Assembly (NCBI GenBank): GCA_963542015.1 | Contig: CAUTUX010000006.1 | Location: 13,920 to 77,919 of the forward strand | DNA: 64,000 bases | Direction: 5' to 3' | Source of the DNA: CAUTUX01 sp963542015 | Lineage (GTDB): Bacteria; Bacillota; Clostridia; Christensenellales; CAG-917 | Shown: in pieces, positions 9,582 to 18,920 of the stretch | How positions within the stretch are numbered: position 1 is the first letter of the stretch | Layout: each line of letters begins with the position of its first letter | The notes under the pieces: generated by a model | Told to the model about the DNA's origin: nothing | Database searches by the model: none | The model's input: only the letters and a program-made list of their open reading frames with translations | Translations under genes and position numbers: made by a program

Positions 9582-9635
9582 TTGATATCAGCTCAAAACT
9601 GTTTAATAATGAATAAGTCACAGACGGAGGCAGGT

Positions 9636-11027
9636 ATGAAATTGACATTTGATTTTAATAATATGATGGAAAGTGCCATAGGTTCACAAGGCATTAAAGA
9701 AAAAGAGTTAGAATTGCTTGAAGAAAAAGCAATAGAAGCACATAAAGCATTTGAAGCTAATCGTGGCAAAGGGATGCTTGGGTGGACAGAACTTCCATAT
9801 GATCAAACAGAGGTAGTTAAGGATATAATTGAAGAAGCAATTCGCATAAGAAAAAACTATGACAATTTTGTAGTCCTCGGGATAGGTGGAAGTGCACTCG
9901 GACCATTTGCAGTGTTCAATGCATTAACGCACCTAAGATATAACGATCTTGCTCCTCAAAACAGAAGTGTTAAATTTTTTGTTGAAGACAATGTTGATCC
10001 AGAGAGAATGGCTGCATTGCTTGATGTAATAGATGTAGAAAAAACAGTTTTCAATGTTATTACCAAAAGTGGAGCTACATCTGAAACGATGAGTCAATAT
10101 TTAATAATCACAGATATTCTTAAAAAGAAGCTAGGCGATAAATACAGAGAAAACATAATAGCAACGACATCAGCAGAGAAAGGTAACTTAATTAAAATAG
10201 CTAACCAAGAAAACTTTAAAACATTTTACATCCCAGACGGAGTCGGTGGAAGATTCTCTGAGCTGTGTCCTGTGGGATTATTACCAGCAGCCGTTTTAGG
10301 TATAGACATAACTGGATTATTACGTGGTGCAGCGGAGATGGATAAAATATGTAGCATAGGGAAAATGAGAAAAAACCCTGCACTATTTGGAGCTATTTTA
10401 CAATACATTGCAATGATGAAAGGTAAGAATGTATCCGTTATGATGCCATATTCTGATGCTTTAAGATATATGGCTGATTGGTATTGTCAGTTATGGGGAG
10501 AAAGTCTTGGAAAGGAAAAAGATTTAAGTGGCAGAATTGTAAACTACGGACAAACACCTGTTAAGGCATTAGGCGTTACAGATCAACATTCACAAGTACA
10601 GCTATATACTGAAGGACCTTTTGATAAGGTAATTACATTTATCGGAGTACAACAGTTTAGAAAAGATGTAGTTATTCCAGCAGGAGCAGAAGAGTTTCCA
10701 GATGTTAATTTTCTATGTGGTCATACATTATCAGAATTAATTAATACTGAAAGAAGGGCTACGGAGTATGCCCTTACAAAAGCAAAAAAGATGAATCAAA
10801 CAATTATGTTGGATGAAATTTCAGCAAACACAATTGGGCAATTGATGGCATACTTTGAAATACAGACAGCATATATGGGAGCTTTGTTAAATATAGATGC
10901 ATTTAATCAACCAGGAGTTGAAGAGGGCAAGAATGCGACATATGCCTTATTTAATAGACAGGGATATGAAGAGAAAAAAGCAGAGATGCTTAAAGCAAAA
11001 CCAAAAGATTCAAAATATATAATGTAA
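9636..11027 (+). CDS. pgi: glucose-6-phosphate isomerase
   Basis: Interconverts glucose-6-phosphate and fructose-6-phosphate. The protein is 463 residues, the shorter form common in Firmicutes. Visible motifs are VLGIGGSALGP near residue 75, TKSGATSETM for phosphate binding, the family signature DWYCQLWGESLGK, and GQLMAYFEIQTAYMG. The start at 9636 is chosen because CGGAGG lies five bases upstream; an in-frame TTG at 9582 would add 18 residues without a ribosome site. The stop overlaps the start of the next gene (TAATG). Confidence 0.95.
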   Translation: MKLTFDFNNMMESAIGSQGIKEKELELLEEKAIEAHKAFEANRGKGMLGWTELPYDQTEVVKDIIEEAIRIRKNYDNFVVLGIGGSALGPFAVFNALTHLRYNDLAPQNRSVKFFVEDNVDPERMAALLDVIDVEKTVFNVITKSGATSETMSQYLIITDILKKKLGDKYRENIIATTSAEKGNLIKIANQENFKTFYIPDGVGGRFSELCPVGLLPAAVLGIDITGLLRGAAEMDKICSIGKMRKNPALFGAILQYIAMMKGKNVSVMMPYSDALRYMADWYCQLWGESLGKEKDLSGRIVNYGQTPVKALGVTDQHSQVQLYTEGPFDKVITFIGVQQFRKDVVIPAGAEEFPDVNFLCGHTLSELINTERRATEYALTKAKKMNQTIMLDEISANTIGQLMAYFEIQTAYMGALLNIDAFNQPGVEEGKNATYALFNRQGYEEKKAEMLKAKPKDSKYIM

Positions 11028-11611
11028 TGGAACAATATACTTTTTATGCCTTAATAAGTAGGATGAAGCTTGTTGAACGCTGGGGTCTCATGCGTTCTAT
11101 TCATCGTGAAAATTTGATGGAGCATACATGCGAAGTTGCCATGCTTGGTCAAGCATTGGCAATTATAGCAAATGAAAAGTTTAATAAAAAAATAAATGTA
11201 GATTATGTTGCCACACTTGCTTTATATCATGATATGGCAGAAGTAGTTTCTGGCGACCTACCAACTCCCGTCAAGTATTACAACAAAGATATTATGGAAT
11301 CATATAAAGCAATTGAAAATAACATAATTGAACAAATGCTTGAAAAAGTTCCAAATTTCACAAAAGAAACATATACCAGTTATCTCAAACCAGATGAGAA
11401 CAGCGAAGAATTCCAGATTATGAAGATAGCCGATAAACTTTCAGCATATGTTAAGTGCGTAGAGGAAATAGCTGGAGGAAATAAAGAATTCGAATTGGCA
11501 AAAGAAAACCTTGAAAAAATCCTGGTTGCATATTGGGAAAAATATCCAGAACTCAAATTCTTTATGCAAAAGTGTTTGCCTTCATATGGAAAGCAACTGG
11601 ACTTGTTATGA
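11027..11611 (+). CDS. HD-domain 5'-deoxynucleotidase, YfbR type
   Basis: A 194-residue HD hydrolase matching E. coli YfbR, which dephosphorylates deoxynucleoside 5'-monophosphates. The metal and substrate residues line up closely: R18-W19, H33, H68-D69, E72, D77 in SGDLPTPVKY, and D136 in KIADKLSAY. It overlaps pgi by one base and the following ABC gene by four (ATGA), so the three are tightly coupled. A nucleotide-salvage role is inferred from the family. The link to the degenerate ABC protein next door is unexplained. Confidence 0.88.
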   Translation: MEQYTFYALISRMKLVERWGLMRSIHRENLMEHTCEVAMLGQALAIIANEKFNKKINVDYVATLALYHDMAEVVSGDLPTPVKYYNKDIMESYKAIENNIIEQMLEKVPNFTKETYTSYLKPDENSEEFQIMKIADKLSAYVKCVEEIAGGNKEFELAKENLEKILVAYWEKYPELKFFMQKCLPSYGKQLDLL

Positions 11612-12627
11612 TTGTTCTTAACAATGTTTCATGTCAGTACAAATTTGCAAAAAAAGTTTTCGATAATTTAAACATACAGTTCAATGATTCAGAGATAGTA
11701 TCAGTTCTTGGAGATGAAGAGAGTGGCAAAAGTACTTTATTTAAAATCCTTATAGGGATGGAACAATACACAGGAACTGTTTTATACGATGGAGAATTAT
11801 TAAGAAAAAAGCCTGATGAAATTATAGCGTTATATTCACAGCATGCACTATTTTCAAGTTATTCAGTTAAATACAATCTGGTATACCCCCTTAAAATAAG
11901 AAAGGTTAAAAAGGAAGACATTAGCATAAAATTAAATGAAGTTGTTGAATATCTACAACTTCAAAGCATACTCACAAGGAAAATATATAAGCTGTCAGAA
12001 TATGAGAAGATTAAAGTTTGTTTAGGCAGATTATTAATTAGGGATGCTAAATATTATTTAGTTGATGATGCATTTAGGAAACTGGCTGGGGAAGACAGAG
12101 AACAAACATTCCATTTATTCAAACGGATAGTGGAAGAATTAAAGAATAAAAAAAAGACAGTTTTGTACTTTACAAGAAACAGTGAAGAAGCTTTTGAAAT
12201 TGCGAACAGGATATGTATTGTCGCAAATTGTGAATTAAAGGAATTTGGTGACAAGAAAAAAATTATAGAAGACCCACAAAATGTATATAGCGTTATAGCA
12301 TTGAAAAATAAGAACAACATACTGACATGTGACATTGCGAATGATCAGTTGATTGACAGAATGGGTGAAATTGTGGGGCTAAAAAAAGATGAAATATTAG
12401 GAGATAAAACATCTGTCTATGTCTATATACCAGAGGATGCCTTTATTGCTGGAAATAGTAATACATTTAAAGTTAAGGAAACAAATTTGATAGGCGATAG
12501 ATATCTGCACACTTTAACCAACAGTATGACAATCATTTCAAACAAGCCAACAAATGAAATTTCATTTGACATAGATATGTCTAAAGTGATGTATTTTGAT
12601 ATTCCTACAGGCTCAAGAATAAAGTAA
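11608..12627 (+). CDS. degenerate MalK-like ABC ATPase
   Basis: A 339-residue protein with the layout of a MalK-type importer ATPase: nucleotide-binding domain (about 1-225) plus a C-terminal TOBE-like region. Walker A is intact (GDEESGKST, 35-43) and Q78 can serve as the Q-loop. The signature, however, is LSEYEKI (129-135) instead of LSGGQ, the catalytic glutamate position after Walker B is D154 (LVDD), and the switch histidine is replaced by R190 (FTRNSEEAF). It may bind ATP but is unlikely to hydrolyse it normally. No permease or binding protein is adjacent. The start is the ATGA overlap with the nucleotidase stop. A regulatory or partner-subunit role is possible. It is not an obvious pseudogene, because the frame is intact. 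Confidence 0.75.
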   Translation: MIVLNNVSCQYKFAKKVFDNLNIQFNDSEIVSVLGDEESGKSTLFKILIGMEQYTGTVLYDGELLRKKPDEIIALYSQHALFSSYSVKYNLVYPLKIRKVKKEDISIKLNEVVEYLQLQSILTRKIYKLSEYEKIKVCLGRLLIRDAKYYLVDDAFRKLAGEDREQTFHLFKRIVEELKNKKKTVLYFTRNSEEAFEIANRICIVANCELKEFGDKKKIIEDPQNVYSVIALKNKNNILTCDIANDQLIDRMGEIVGLKKDEILGDKTSVYVYIPEDAFIAGNSNTFKVKETNLIGDRYLHTLTNSMTIISNKPTNEISFDIDMSKVMYFDIPTGSRIK

Positions 12628-12641
12628 CATTCGACTTATTT

Positions 12642-12650
12642 TGTTATAAT
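12642..12650 (+). promoter_or_regulatory. extended -10, leaderless ABC-2 exporter operon
   Basis: TGt-TATAAT with hexamer 12645-12650. Six bases separate it from the ATG at 12657, so the predicted +1 is the start codon. There is no Shine-Dalgarno sequence and no clear -35. Confidence 0.6.
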
Positions 12651-12656
12651 ATTTCC

Positions 12657-13589
12657 ATGCCCGAACAAAACGACAGTTATGCAATTGAAATAGAAAATTT
12701 GCACAAATCATATAAAGACGTTGAGGCTCTTAAGGGAGTAACCTTCAAGGTACCCACAAGCACATTATTTTCATATATTGGATTAAACGGATCTGGGAAA
12801 TCTACAACGATTAACATACTATGCCAAGTTATCAAAAGTGATGCGGGGAGTGTAAAGATTTTTGGGAAAGATGTTGAAAAGTATGGATATGAGATTAAAA
12901 AAGATATTGGTATAGTTTTTCAAAATTCTTGTCTAGATAGAGACTTGTCAATAAAAGCTAACCTTAAAATCAAGGCAGATATTTTTGGTATAAGTAAGGG
13001 TGATTTTTTAAATAAAGTTGAATATCTTGATTCGATACTAGAACTAAAATCAATATACAAAAAAAAGTACAAACATCTTTCAGGAGGTCAGAAGAGGCGT
13101 GCAGATATCGCACTTGCTCTTGTGAATGAGCCAAAGTTATTGTTCCTTGATGAGCCCACTACGGGGCTGGATCCTATCAATAGAGATAAGGTATGGCAAG
13201 CAATAATGCATCTTGTGAAGGATGAAGAGATTACAGTATTTCTAACAACGCACTACATGGAGGAAGCAGAATATTCTGACAATGTAATAATTATTGATGA
13301 AGGGAAAATAATTGCAGAGGGTACACCTATCGAATTAAAAGAGAAGTTTTCAAAAAACACATTGAAAATATATGCTGAAGAAACAGATAGCAATGCGAAT
13401 AAGCTGAAAGAAATATTTAACAATATTGAATACGATAAGGATCATTATTCAATAAAAATAGATAATATGGATTTCCTTAAAGTACAGGATGAGGATTTTC
13501 AAAATTTGTTAAAAGACATTGAAATTGTAAAAGGCAATTTACAAGATGTATTTATAAATATAGCTGGGAAGAGGTTTGTAAATGAATAA
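12657..13589 (+). CDS. ABC-2 exporter ATPase, DrrA-like
   Basis: ATP-binding subunit (310 residues) of a two-gene exporter. Walker A GLNGSGKST is at 42-50. The intact signature LSGGQKRRADIAL, Walker B LLFLDEPTTGLDP and H-loop TTHYMEEAEYSDNV follow. A C-terminal extension of about 80 residues follows the catalytic domain, as in drug and antibiotic exporter ATPases of the DrrA/CcmA group. It overlaps the permease gene by 8 bases. Unlike its upstream neighbour, all catalytic residues are present. The substrate is unknown. Confidence 0.88.
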   Translation: MPEQNDSYAIEIENLHKSYKDVEALKGVTFKVPTSTLFSYIGLNGSGKSTTINILCQVIKSDAGSVKIFGKDVEKYGYEIKKDIGIVFQNSCLDRDLSIKANLKIKADIFGISKGDFLNKVEYLDSILELKSIYKKKYKHLSGGQKRRADIALALVNEPKLLFLDEPTTGLDPINRDKVWQAIMHLVKDEEITVFLTTHYMEEAEYSDNVIIIDEGKIIAEGTPIELKEKFSKNTLKIYAEETDSNANKLKEIFNNIEYDKDHYSIKIDNMDFLKVQDEDFQNLLKDIEIVKGNLQDVFINIAGKRFVNE

Positions 13590-14550
13590 AAAAATTAATA
13601 ACTTTAAACAGCTCATTCATTTATCCAATAGACATTTTCTCGTATTTATGAAAGACAAATTGGCACTATTCTTTTCTTTGCTCGGACCTCTTGTTGTAAT
13701 TCTCGTCTTCTTGTTATTTCTCAAGAATATTCAAGTTGATGCAACGTTGGGATATTTGAAAAAAATCGGACTCTACGGGAACGGTGTTAATCTCAAAAAA
13801 GAAATTACTAAGTTAGTTTTAAATGATATGTTCGGCGGAGTGGTGACCACATCAATCATAACTGTTTCATTTGCGACATGTAGCAAGATAGTTGATGACA
13901 AAATAAATGGAATTTCACGCTTGTACATGGCGAGTCCTATAAAGAACAGTGTATTGACGGGCAGTTATATATTAGCCACATTCTTTACTAGTTTTATGAT
14001 AAACCTTATCGTATATTTCATTTCCATGATTGTTCTTGCAGCAACTGGGGCATTCTACATGACAGTCGCAGATGTATTTATAAATATCGCATTAATATTT
14101 TTTGGGGTCTTATCTGCAAGCACTATATTTATTGTTATAGTAGAAAGATTGACCAAGGCAACACAGGTAAGTACTTTGGGAGCTATTATAGGGGCAACTT
14201 CAGGATTTTTTCTCGGGGCATATGTTCCATTAAGCCAACTTGGCAACTTTATTAGAAAGGCAGTGTTGTTGTTGCCAGGTACATATACAGTCAATGTACT
14301 GAAAGAAGGATATCTTAGAAGAGCAGTTGATGAAGTTGCAAAAAAGATAGGAGATACACACGGAGTATTAAGGGAAATTTTTGATTGGAAATTAAAATAT
14401 TTTAATGACAAAGAAGTTCCAATATATGCATCATTTTTAGTATTGATTTTAAGTTCAATTATTTTCTTTACAGCCTATATCCTCATAAAGAAATTTGCAG
14501 GAAGAACTAACAGAAAAAATACCAAAGACAAAAAAGTGCAGACCAAATAA
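13582..14550 (+). CDS. ABC-2 type permease
   Basis: Membrane subunit (322 residues) of the exporter encoded with the preceding ATPase. Six hydrophobic segments are visible. The first is at about 26-47 (LALFFSLLGPLVVILVFLLF) and the last at about 286-307. A large loop after the first segment and the arrangement of the others match the ABC-2/DrrB family. A ribosome site (GGGAAGAGG) lies inside the ATPase gene. Exporters of this class handle drugs, lipids or polysaccharide, but nothing here narrows it further. Confidence 0.85.
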   Translation: MNKKINNFKQLIHLSNRHFLVFMKDKLALFFSLLGPLVVILVFLLFLKNIQVDATLGYLKKIGLYGNGVNLKKEITKLVLNDMFGGVVTTSIITVSFATCSKIVDDKINGISRLYMASPIKNSVLTGSYILATFFTSFMINLIVYFISMIVLAATGAFYMTVADVFINIALIFFGVLSASTIFIVIVERLTKATQVSTLGAIIGATSGFFLGAYVPLSQLGNFIRKAVLLLPGTYTVNVLKEGYLRRAVDEVAKKIGDTHGVLREIFDWKLKYFNDKEVPIYASFLVLILSSIIFFTAYILIKKFAGRTNRKNTKDKKVQTK

Positions 14551-14576
14551 GAACAGTGAATAAAAACACTTTGGTG

Positions 14577-14585
14577 TGGTATACT
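14577..14585 (+). promoter_or_regulatory. extended -10 of ruvC operon, leaderless
   Basis: TGg-TATACT (hexamer 14580-14585) ends six bases before the ruvC ATG at 14592. No Shine-Dalgarno sequence is present in this gap. Confidence 0.55.
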
Positions 14586-14591
14586 TTACAC

Positions 14592-15089
14592 ATGCGTATT
14601 TTAGGAATAGATCCAGGGTTAGCAATAGTCGGGTACGGTGTATTAGATGAGGAAAATGGCAAATGTACTGCCATTGACTGTGGGGTGATAACAACATCTA
14701 AGGAACTTACATTGCCACAGAGATTAGTCCATATCGAAAAAATGCTGCAAGAAATCCTTGATATGTATAAACCAGATGTTGTTGCAATTGAAGAGCTATT
14801 TTTTACTAAAAATATAAAGACTGCAATTGCTGTAGCACAAGCAAGAGGAGTCACAGTGAATGTACTGCAAAAAGCATTGCCAGATAAGATATATGAATAT
14901 ACTCCTAATCAAATAAAAGAGTCATTAACTGGATATGGGTCAGCAGACAAAAAACAAATGCAAGAGATGATACGAATAATTTTAAGGCTACAGACAATTC
15001 CTAAACCCGACGATGCAGCGGATGCTTTGGCTATAGCATTATGTCATGCTCAGACAAGTAAGATGTTAAATAGATGTAGAATAAATTAA
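14592..15089 (+). CDS. ruvC: Holliday junction resolvase RuvC
   Basis: Endonuclease of 165 residues that cuts Holliday junctions after RuvAB branch migration. The four catalytic acids are in place: D7 in GIDPG, E67 in AIEELFF, and D141 and D144 in the PKPDDAADALA motif. The start at 14592 (MRILGIDPG) matches the family N-terminus; an in-frame codon 36 bases upstream lies before the promoter and is rejected. It is first in a compact operon with ruvA, ruvB, queA and tgt. Confidence 0.95.
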   Translation: MRILGIDPGLAIVGYGVLDEENGKCTAIDCGVITTSKELTLPQRLVHIEKMLQEILDMYKPDVVAIEELFFTKNIKTAIAVAQARGVTVNVLQKALPDKIYEYTPNQIKESLTGYGSADKKQMQEMIRIILRLQTIPKPDDAADALAIALCHAQTSKMLNRCRIN

Positions 15090-15098
15090 AGAGGTAAC

Positions 15099-15674
15099 AT
15101 GTACAGTTTTATAAAAGGAAAAGTGGACGAGATCGGAATAGGCAAGTTAGTTATAGAATGTAACGATATAGGTTATGAAGTAACTGTTCCAGAAAGAATA
15201 TCTGCAACATTAAAAGTAGGAGATATTGTTAAGATATATACATATCTGTATGTAAAGGAAGATAGACAGGAGCTGTTTGGATTTCTAACAAGCGAAGAAA
15301 AAATATTTTTTAATCAGCTCATAAATATAAATGGGGTAGGACCAAAGAGTGCTATTCAGATACTAGGGACACACGATCTTGCAACATTAAGAACAGCAAT
15401 AGCGACACAAGATGTGAAGACATTAACACAAGTTAAGGGTCTAGGAAAGAAAACTGCCGAAATGATTATAGTTAACATGAAAGGGAATGTTGATTTAAAG
15501 CTACAATCAGACATGATACCACCATCACTTGAAACAAATGATGAGCAGGATGCGGTTAATACATTAGAGGCATTGGGAGTTAACAGATCGGAAGCTATTA
15601 GGGTCGTTGCATTGGTAGCTAAAGAAGTAACTGGAGTAGAAAATATCATAAGAGCAGCACTTCAGAAGGTATAA
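15099..15674 (+). CDS. ruvA: Holliday junction DNA helicase subunit RuvA
   Basis: A 191-residue junction-recognition subunit. The N-terminal OB fold contains YLYVKEDRQELFGF. Two helix-hairpin-helix motifs follow (LININGVGPKSAIQIL and LTQVKGLGKKTAEMII). A flexible linker then leads to the RuvB-binding C-terminal domain, ALGVNRSEAIRVV. GAGG sits upstream of the ATG. It lies 9 bases after ruvC and 3 bases before ruvB. Confidence 0.96.
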   Translation: MYSFIKGKVDEIGIGKLVIECNDIGYEVTVPERISATLKVGDIVKIYTYLYVKEDRQELFGFLTSEEKIFFNQLININGVGPKSAIQILGTHDLATLRTAIATQDVKTLTQVKGLGKKTAEMIIVNMKGNVDLKLQSDMIPPSLETNDEQDAVNTLEALGVNRSEAIRVVALVAKEVTGVENIIRAALQKV

Positions 15675-15677
15675 AAA

Positions 15678-16703
15678 ATGGAAGACAGTACAAGAATAAT
15701 AAGCAGTATGGTGTTGGGGGAGGGTGATAAAGATTTAACCCTTAGACCACAATCTCTTGATGAATATGTAGGGCAAGCAGCGATCAAAGATAAGATGTCT
15801 GTGTATATTACAGCAGCAAAAAATAGATCAGACGCCCTTGATCATATTTTGTTATATGGACCTCCAGGACTTGGTAAGACAACATTGGCACATGTCATAG
15901 CAAATGAAATGGGTTCTCAAATCAAAATCACTTCTGGTCCCGCAATTGAAAAGGCGGCAGATCTTGCAGCAATTTTAACCAATCTCGGGAAGGGAGATAT
16001 TTTATTCATAGATGAAATTCATAGGCTTAGAAGCAACATAGAGGAAGTTCTTTATCCAGCAATGGAAGATTACAGTCTTGACTTTATTTCAGGCAAGGGA
16101 GCTATGGCTAGAAGCATCCGTATTCCTTTACAGAAATTTACTCTTGTAGGGGCAACAACGAGAGCTGGTATGTTATCCAGTCCCTTAAGAGCAAGATTTG
16201 GTATCAATGAAAGGCTTGAAATGTACAACAAAGAAGAATTGAAACAAATCATAATCAGATCAGCTAAAATTTTAAATATAGAAATTGATAATGAATCTGC
16301 AGAAGAATTGGCGAAAAGAAGCAGAGGAACCCCAAGAATAGCAAACAGGCTTTTAAAGAGAATAAGAGATTTTGCTGAATACGATGACAAAAAGAATATA
16401 GATCTTGAAATAACTAGAAAGGCACTTTCGTTACTTGGAATAGATGATCTAGGGCTTGATAAAATAGATAATCTTATTTTAGAAACGATTATAAGTAAAT
16501 TTAATGGCGGACCAGTGGGTCTTGATACCCTCGCTGCATCAACGGGTGAAGATGCAGGTACAATAGAAGATGTCGTCGAACCATTCTTATTGCAATTGGG
16601 ATTTATATCAAGAACCCCAAGGGGAAGAGAATGTACAGCACTTGCATATCATCATTTAAAGAAAGACAAAGAGGGACATGAAAAGTTCGGATTTCTTTTT
16701 TAA
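15678..16703 (+). CDS. ruvB: Holliday junction branch migration ATPase RuvB
   Basis: AAA+ motor of 341 residues that drives branch migration with RuvA. Walker A GPPGLGKTT, Walker B ILFIDEIHRL, sensor 1 GATTRAG and the C-terminal winged helix (FISRTPRGRECT) are all visible. The 3' end overlaps queA by 26 bases, so queA translation starts inside ruvB. Confidence 0.97.
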   Translation: MEDSTRIISSMVLGEGDKDLTLRPQSLDEYVGQAAIKDKMSVYITAAKNRSDALDHILLYGPPGLGKTTLAHVIANEMGSQIKITSGPAIEKAADLAAILTNLGKGDILFIDEIHRLRSNIEEVLYPAMEDYSLDFISGKGAMARSIRIPLQKFTLVGATTRAGMLSSPLRARFGINERLEMYNKEELKQIIIRSAKILNIEIDNESAEELAKRSRGTPRIANRLLKRIRDFAEYDDKKNIDLEITRKALSLLGIDDLGLDKIDNLILETIISKFNGGPVGLDTLAASTGEDAGTIEDVVEPFLLQLGFISRTPRGRECTALAYHHLKKDKEGHEKFGFLF

Positions 16704-17709
16704 TCTACCTGAAGAACTGATAGCACAACATCCCGTTGAACCAAGAGATGCATCAAGGCTTCTAGTTTATGATATTAATAAAAAAGAAATTGAGCATAAG
16801 CAGTTTAGAAATATTGCAGATTATCTAAAAAAAGGGGATGTTCTGGTAGTTAACAGAACAAGAGTAATACCAGCAAGAATCTTTGTCGATATTGAAGGGT
16901 ACAGCCGTAAAGTAGAAATTCTTCTTTTAAAAAGATTGAGTTATTCAGTTTGGGAAGCACTTGTAAAGCCAGGGAAGAAAATGAAAATTGGTACTGTTGG
17001 AAGTGTTGGGGATAAACTGCAATTCAAAGTTACTGGTATAAAAGAAGATGGCGAAAGGCTTATAGAATTTAATTTTAATGGAGTTTTTGAAAACATTCTT
17101 GAAGAAATAGGGAACATCCCATTACCTCCATATATTAAAGAAAAATTAGAAAATGGAGAGAGATACCAGACAGTATATAGTAGAGAACTGGGTTCGGCAG
17201 CGGCACCTACTGCAGGATTACATTTTACAGATGAACTTCTTGAGAAAATAAAACAGAAAGGCGTCGAAATTGCAGAAGTAATACTTCACATAGGCTTAGG
17301 CACATTTAGACCAGTTAAAGTTGAAAATATAGAAGAGCATCACATGCATAGTGAAAGTTATTTAATATCTGATGAAGCTGCTAATAAAATAAATAAGGCA
17401 GTGGATGAAAAGAGACGGATAATATGTGTAGGGACAACATCAGTACGAGTGCTTGAAAGTGTGGCAGATGAATATGGACATGTGAAGGCAACATCGGGAG
17501 AAACAAACATTTTTATTTATCCAGGATACAAATTTAAAATTGTACGAAATTTGATAACCAACTTCCATTTGCCTGAGTCGACATTAATAATGTTGGTATC
17601 AGCATTAGTTGGGAAGGATGAAACTCTTAAAGTTTATAATGAAGCGATAAAAGAGAAATATAGATTTTTTTCATTTGGAGATGCAACATTTTTTTATAGT
17701 GAGAATTAA
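16678..17709 (+). CDS. queA: tRNA preQ1(34) ribosyltransferase-isomerase
   Basis: Transfers the ribosyl moiety of S-adenosylmethionine to preQ1 in tRNA, giving epoxyqueuosine. The protein has 343 residues and begins with the standard family N-terminus (SDFFFNLPEELIAQHPVEPRDASRLLV region). The motif SAAAPTAGLHFT is also present. The start lies inside ruvB, with GAGGG as ribosome site. It acts after Tgt (next gene) in the queuosine pathway. No preQ1 synthesis genes are present in the window. Confidence 0.96.
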   Translation: MKSSDFFFNLPEELIAQHPVEPRDASRLLVYDINKKEIEHKQFRNIADYLKKGDVLVVNRTRVIPARIFVDIEGYSRKVEILLLKRLSYSVWEALVKPGKKMKIGTVGSVGDKLQFKVTGIKEDGERLIEFNFNGVFENILEEIGNIPLPPYIKEKLENGERYQTVYSRELGSAAAPTAGLHFTDELLEKIKQKGVEIAEVILHIGLGTFRPVKVENIEEHHMHSESYLISDEAANKINKAVDEKRRIICVGTTSVRVLESVADEYGHVKATSGETNIFIYPGYKFKIVRNLITNFHLPESTLIMLVSALVGKDETLKVYNEAIKEKYRFFSFGDATFFYSEN

Positions 17710-17711
17710 AA

Positions 17712-18824
17712 ATGAAATATGAAGTAATACATGAATGTAAACAAAGCGGTGCTAGAGTTGGAAGGCTCAGCACAGAACATGGAGATATTATTACGCCATG
17801 TTTTATGCCAGTTGGTACAAAAGCCACAGTTAAGGGATTATCTCCAGACGAAGTGAAGGCAACGAACGCTAAAATCTTGCTGTCCAATACATACCATCTA
17901 CATTTAAGACCAGGAGAAGACATTGTTCAAAAAGCTGGTGGACTTCATAAATTTATGAATTGGGACGGGGCAATCCTCACAGACAGTGGCGGATTTCAAG
18001 TTTTTTCGCTTTCTAAATTAAGAAAGATAACTGATGAAGGAGTTGCATTCCAAAGTCATATAGATGGTAGCAGACATTTTTTCACGCCGACAAAATCTTT
18101 AGAAGTTCAGAGGGCATTAGGAGCAGATATAGTAATGGCGTTTGATGAATGTTCTGAAATTGGAATAAGTCACGATAAAGCACGCAAAGCAATGGAACGG
18201 ACTTTATTATGGTTAGATGAATGTTCTAAAGTGCCTTTGCAGTCACATCAAGTGATGTTTCCGATAGTACAAGGGAACATATTCCCAGATTTGCGAGTTG
18301 AAAGTTTAAAGAGAACAATCCCATATGCAAAAGTTGGCATAGCAATAGGCGGACTTTCAGTTGGTGAAACTGATGAACAGATGTATGAAATGCTGGATGT
18401 GCTAAAGCCATTATATCCAAAAGAAATGCCGAGATACCTTATGGGAGTAGGGAGTGCTGACTATATTGTTGAAGGTATTTTGCGAGGAATAGATATGTTT
18501 GATTGTGTCTTAGCAACACGAATTGCAAGGAACGGAACTGCGATGACGATGACAGGATATTCAACGATAAGAAACGCAACATACAAAGAAGATTTTACTC
18601 CCATTGAAAAAGGATGTGATTGTTATGCATGTAAAAATTTCACAAGGGCATATATAAGACATCTTATTAAAGCGGAAGAAATACTTGGGGGAAGACTATT
18701 GTCTATTCACAACATAAGGTTCTTACAAAGACTCACCGAAGAAATCAGACAGGCAATCATGGAAGATAGGTATCTGGACTATGTTGAGAATTTTAGAAAG
18801 AATTTTGTTGGGAAAGTTAAATGA
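17712..18824 (+). CDS. tgt: queuine/preQ1 tRNA-guanine transglycosylase
   Basis: Exchanges guanine 34 for preQ1 in tRNAs with a GUN anticodon. It has 370 residues. The family motifs LTDSGGFQVFSL and GGLSVGE and the C-terminal zinc site C-x-C-x2-C with a distal histidine (CDCYACKNFTRAYIRH) are present. It follows queA by two bases. yajC downstream has its own promoter. Confidence 0.97.
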   Translation: MKYEVIHECKQSGARVGRLSTEHGDIITPCFMPVGTKATVKGLSPDEVKATNAKILLSNTYHLHLRPGEDIVQKAGGLHKFMNWDGAILTDSGGFQVFSLSKLRKITDEGVAFQSHIDGSRHFFTPTKSLEVQRALGADIVMAFDECSEIGISHDKARKAMERTLLWLDECSKVPLQSHQVMFPIVQGNIFPDLRVESLKRTIPYAKVGIAIGGLSVGETDEQMYEMLDVLKPLYPKEMPRYLMGVGSADYIVEGILRGIDMFDCVLATRIARNGTAMTMTGYSTIRNATYKEDFTPIEKGCDCYACKNFTRAYIRHLIKAEEILGGRLLSIHNIRFLQRLTEEIRQAIMEDRYLDYVENFRKNFVGKVK

Positions 18825-18861
18825 TTAAAAATTAAACCAGCCACTTGAAGGCATTATTTTG

Positions 18862-18890
18862 TTGTCATAAAGGGCAAAATCATGTAGACT
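18862..18890 (+). promoter_or_regulatory. promoter of yajC
   Basis: TTGTCA (18862-18867), 17-base spacer, TAGACT (18885-18890). Predicted start is about 18897, upstream of the AGGAG ribosome site at 18909-18913. Confidence 0.65.
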
Positions 18891-18920
18891 AGTTTACGAT
18901 TAACTTTTAGGAGAAAAAAA

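Noticed and set aside
9582..9635. Longer pgi reading frame from TTG
   Set aside because: The ATG at 9636 has CGGAGG at ideal spacing and matches the family N-terminus.
11533..11607. Longer frame for the degenerate ABC protein
   Set aside because: It would run 79 bases into the nucleotidase gene; the ATGA overlap at 11608 gives a normal ABC N-terminus.
16650..16700. preQ1 riboswitch in front of queA
   Set aside because: queA starts inside ruvB, leaving no leader.
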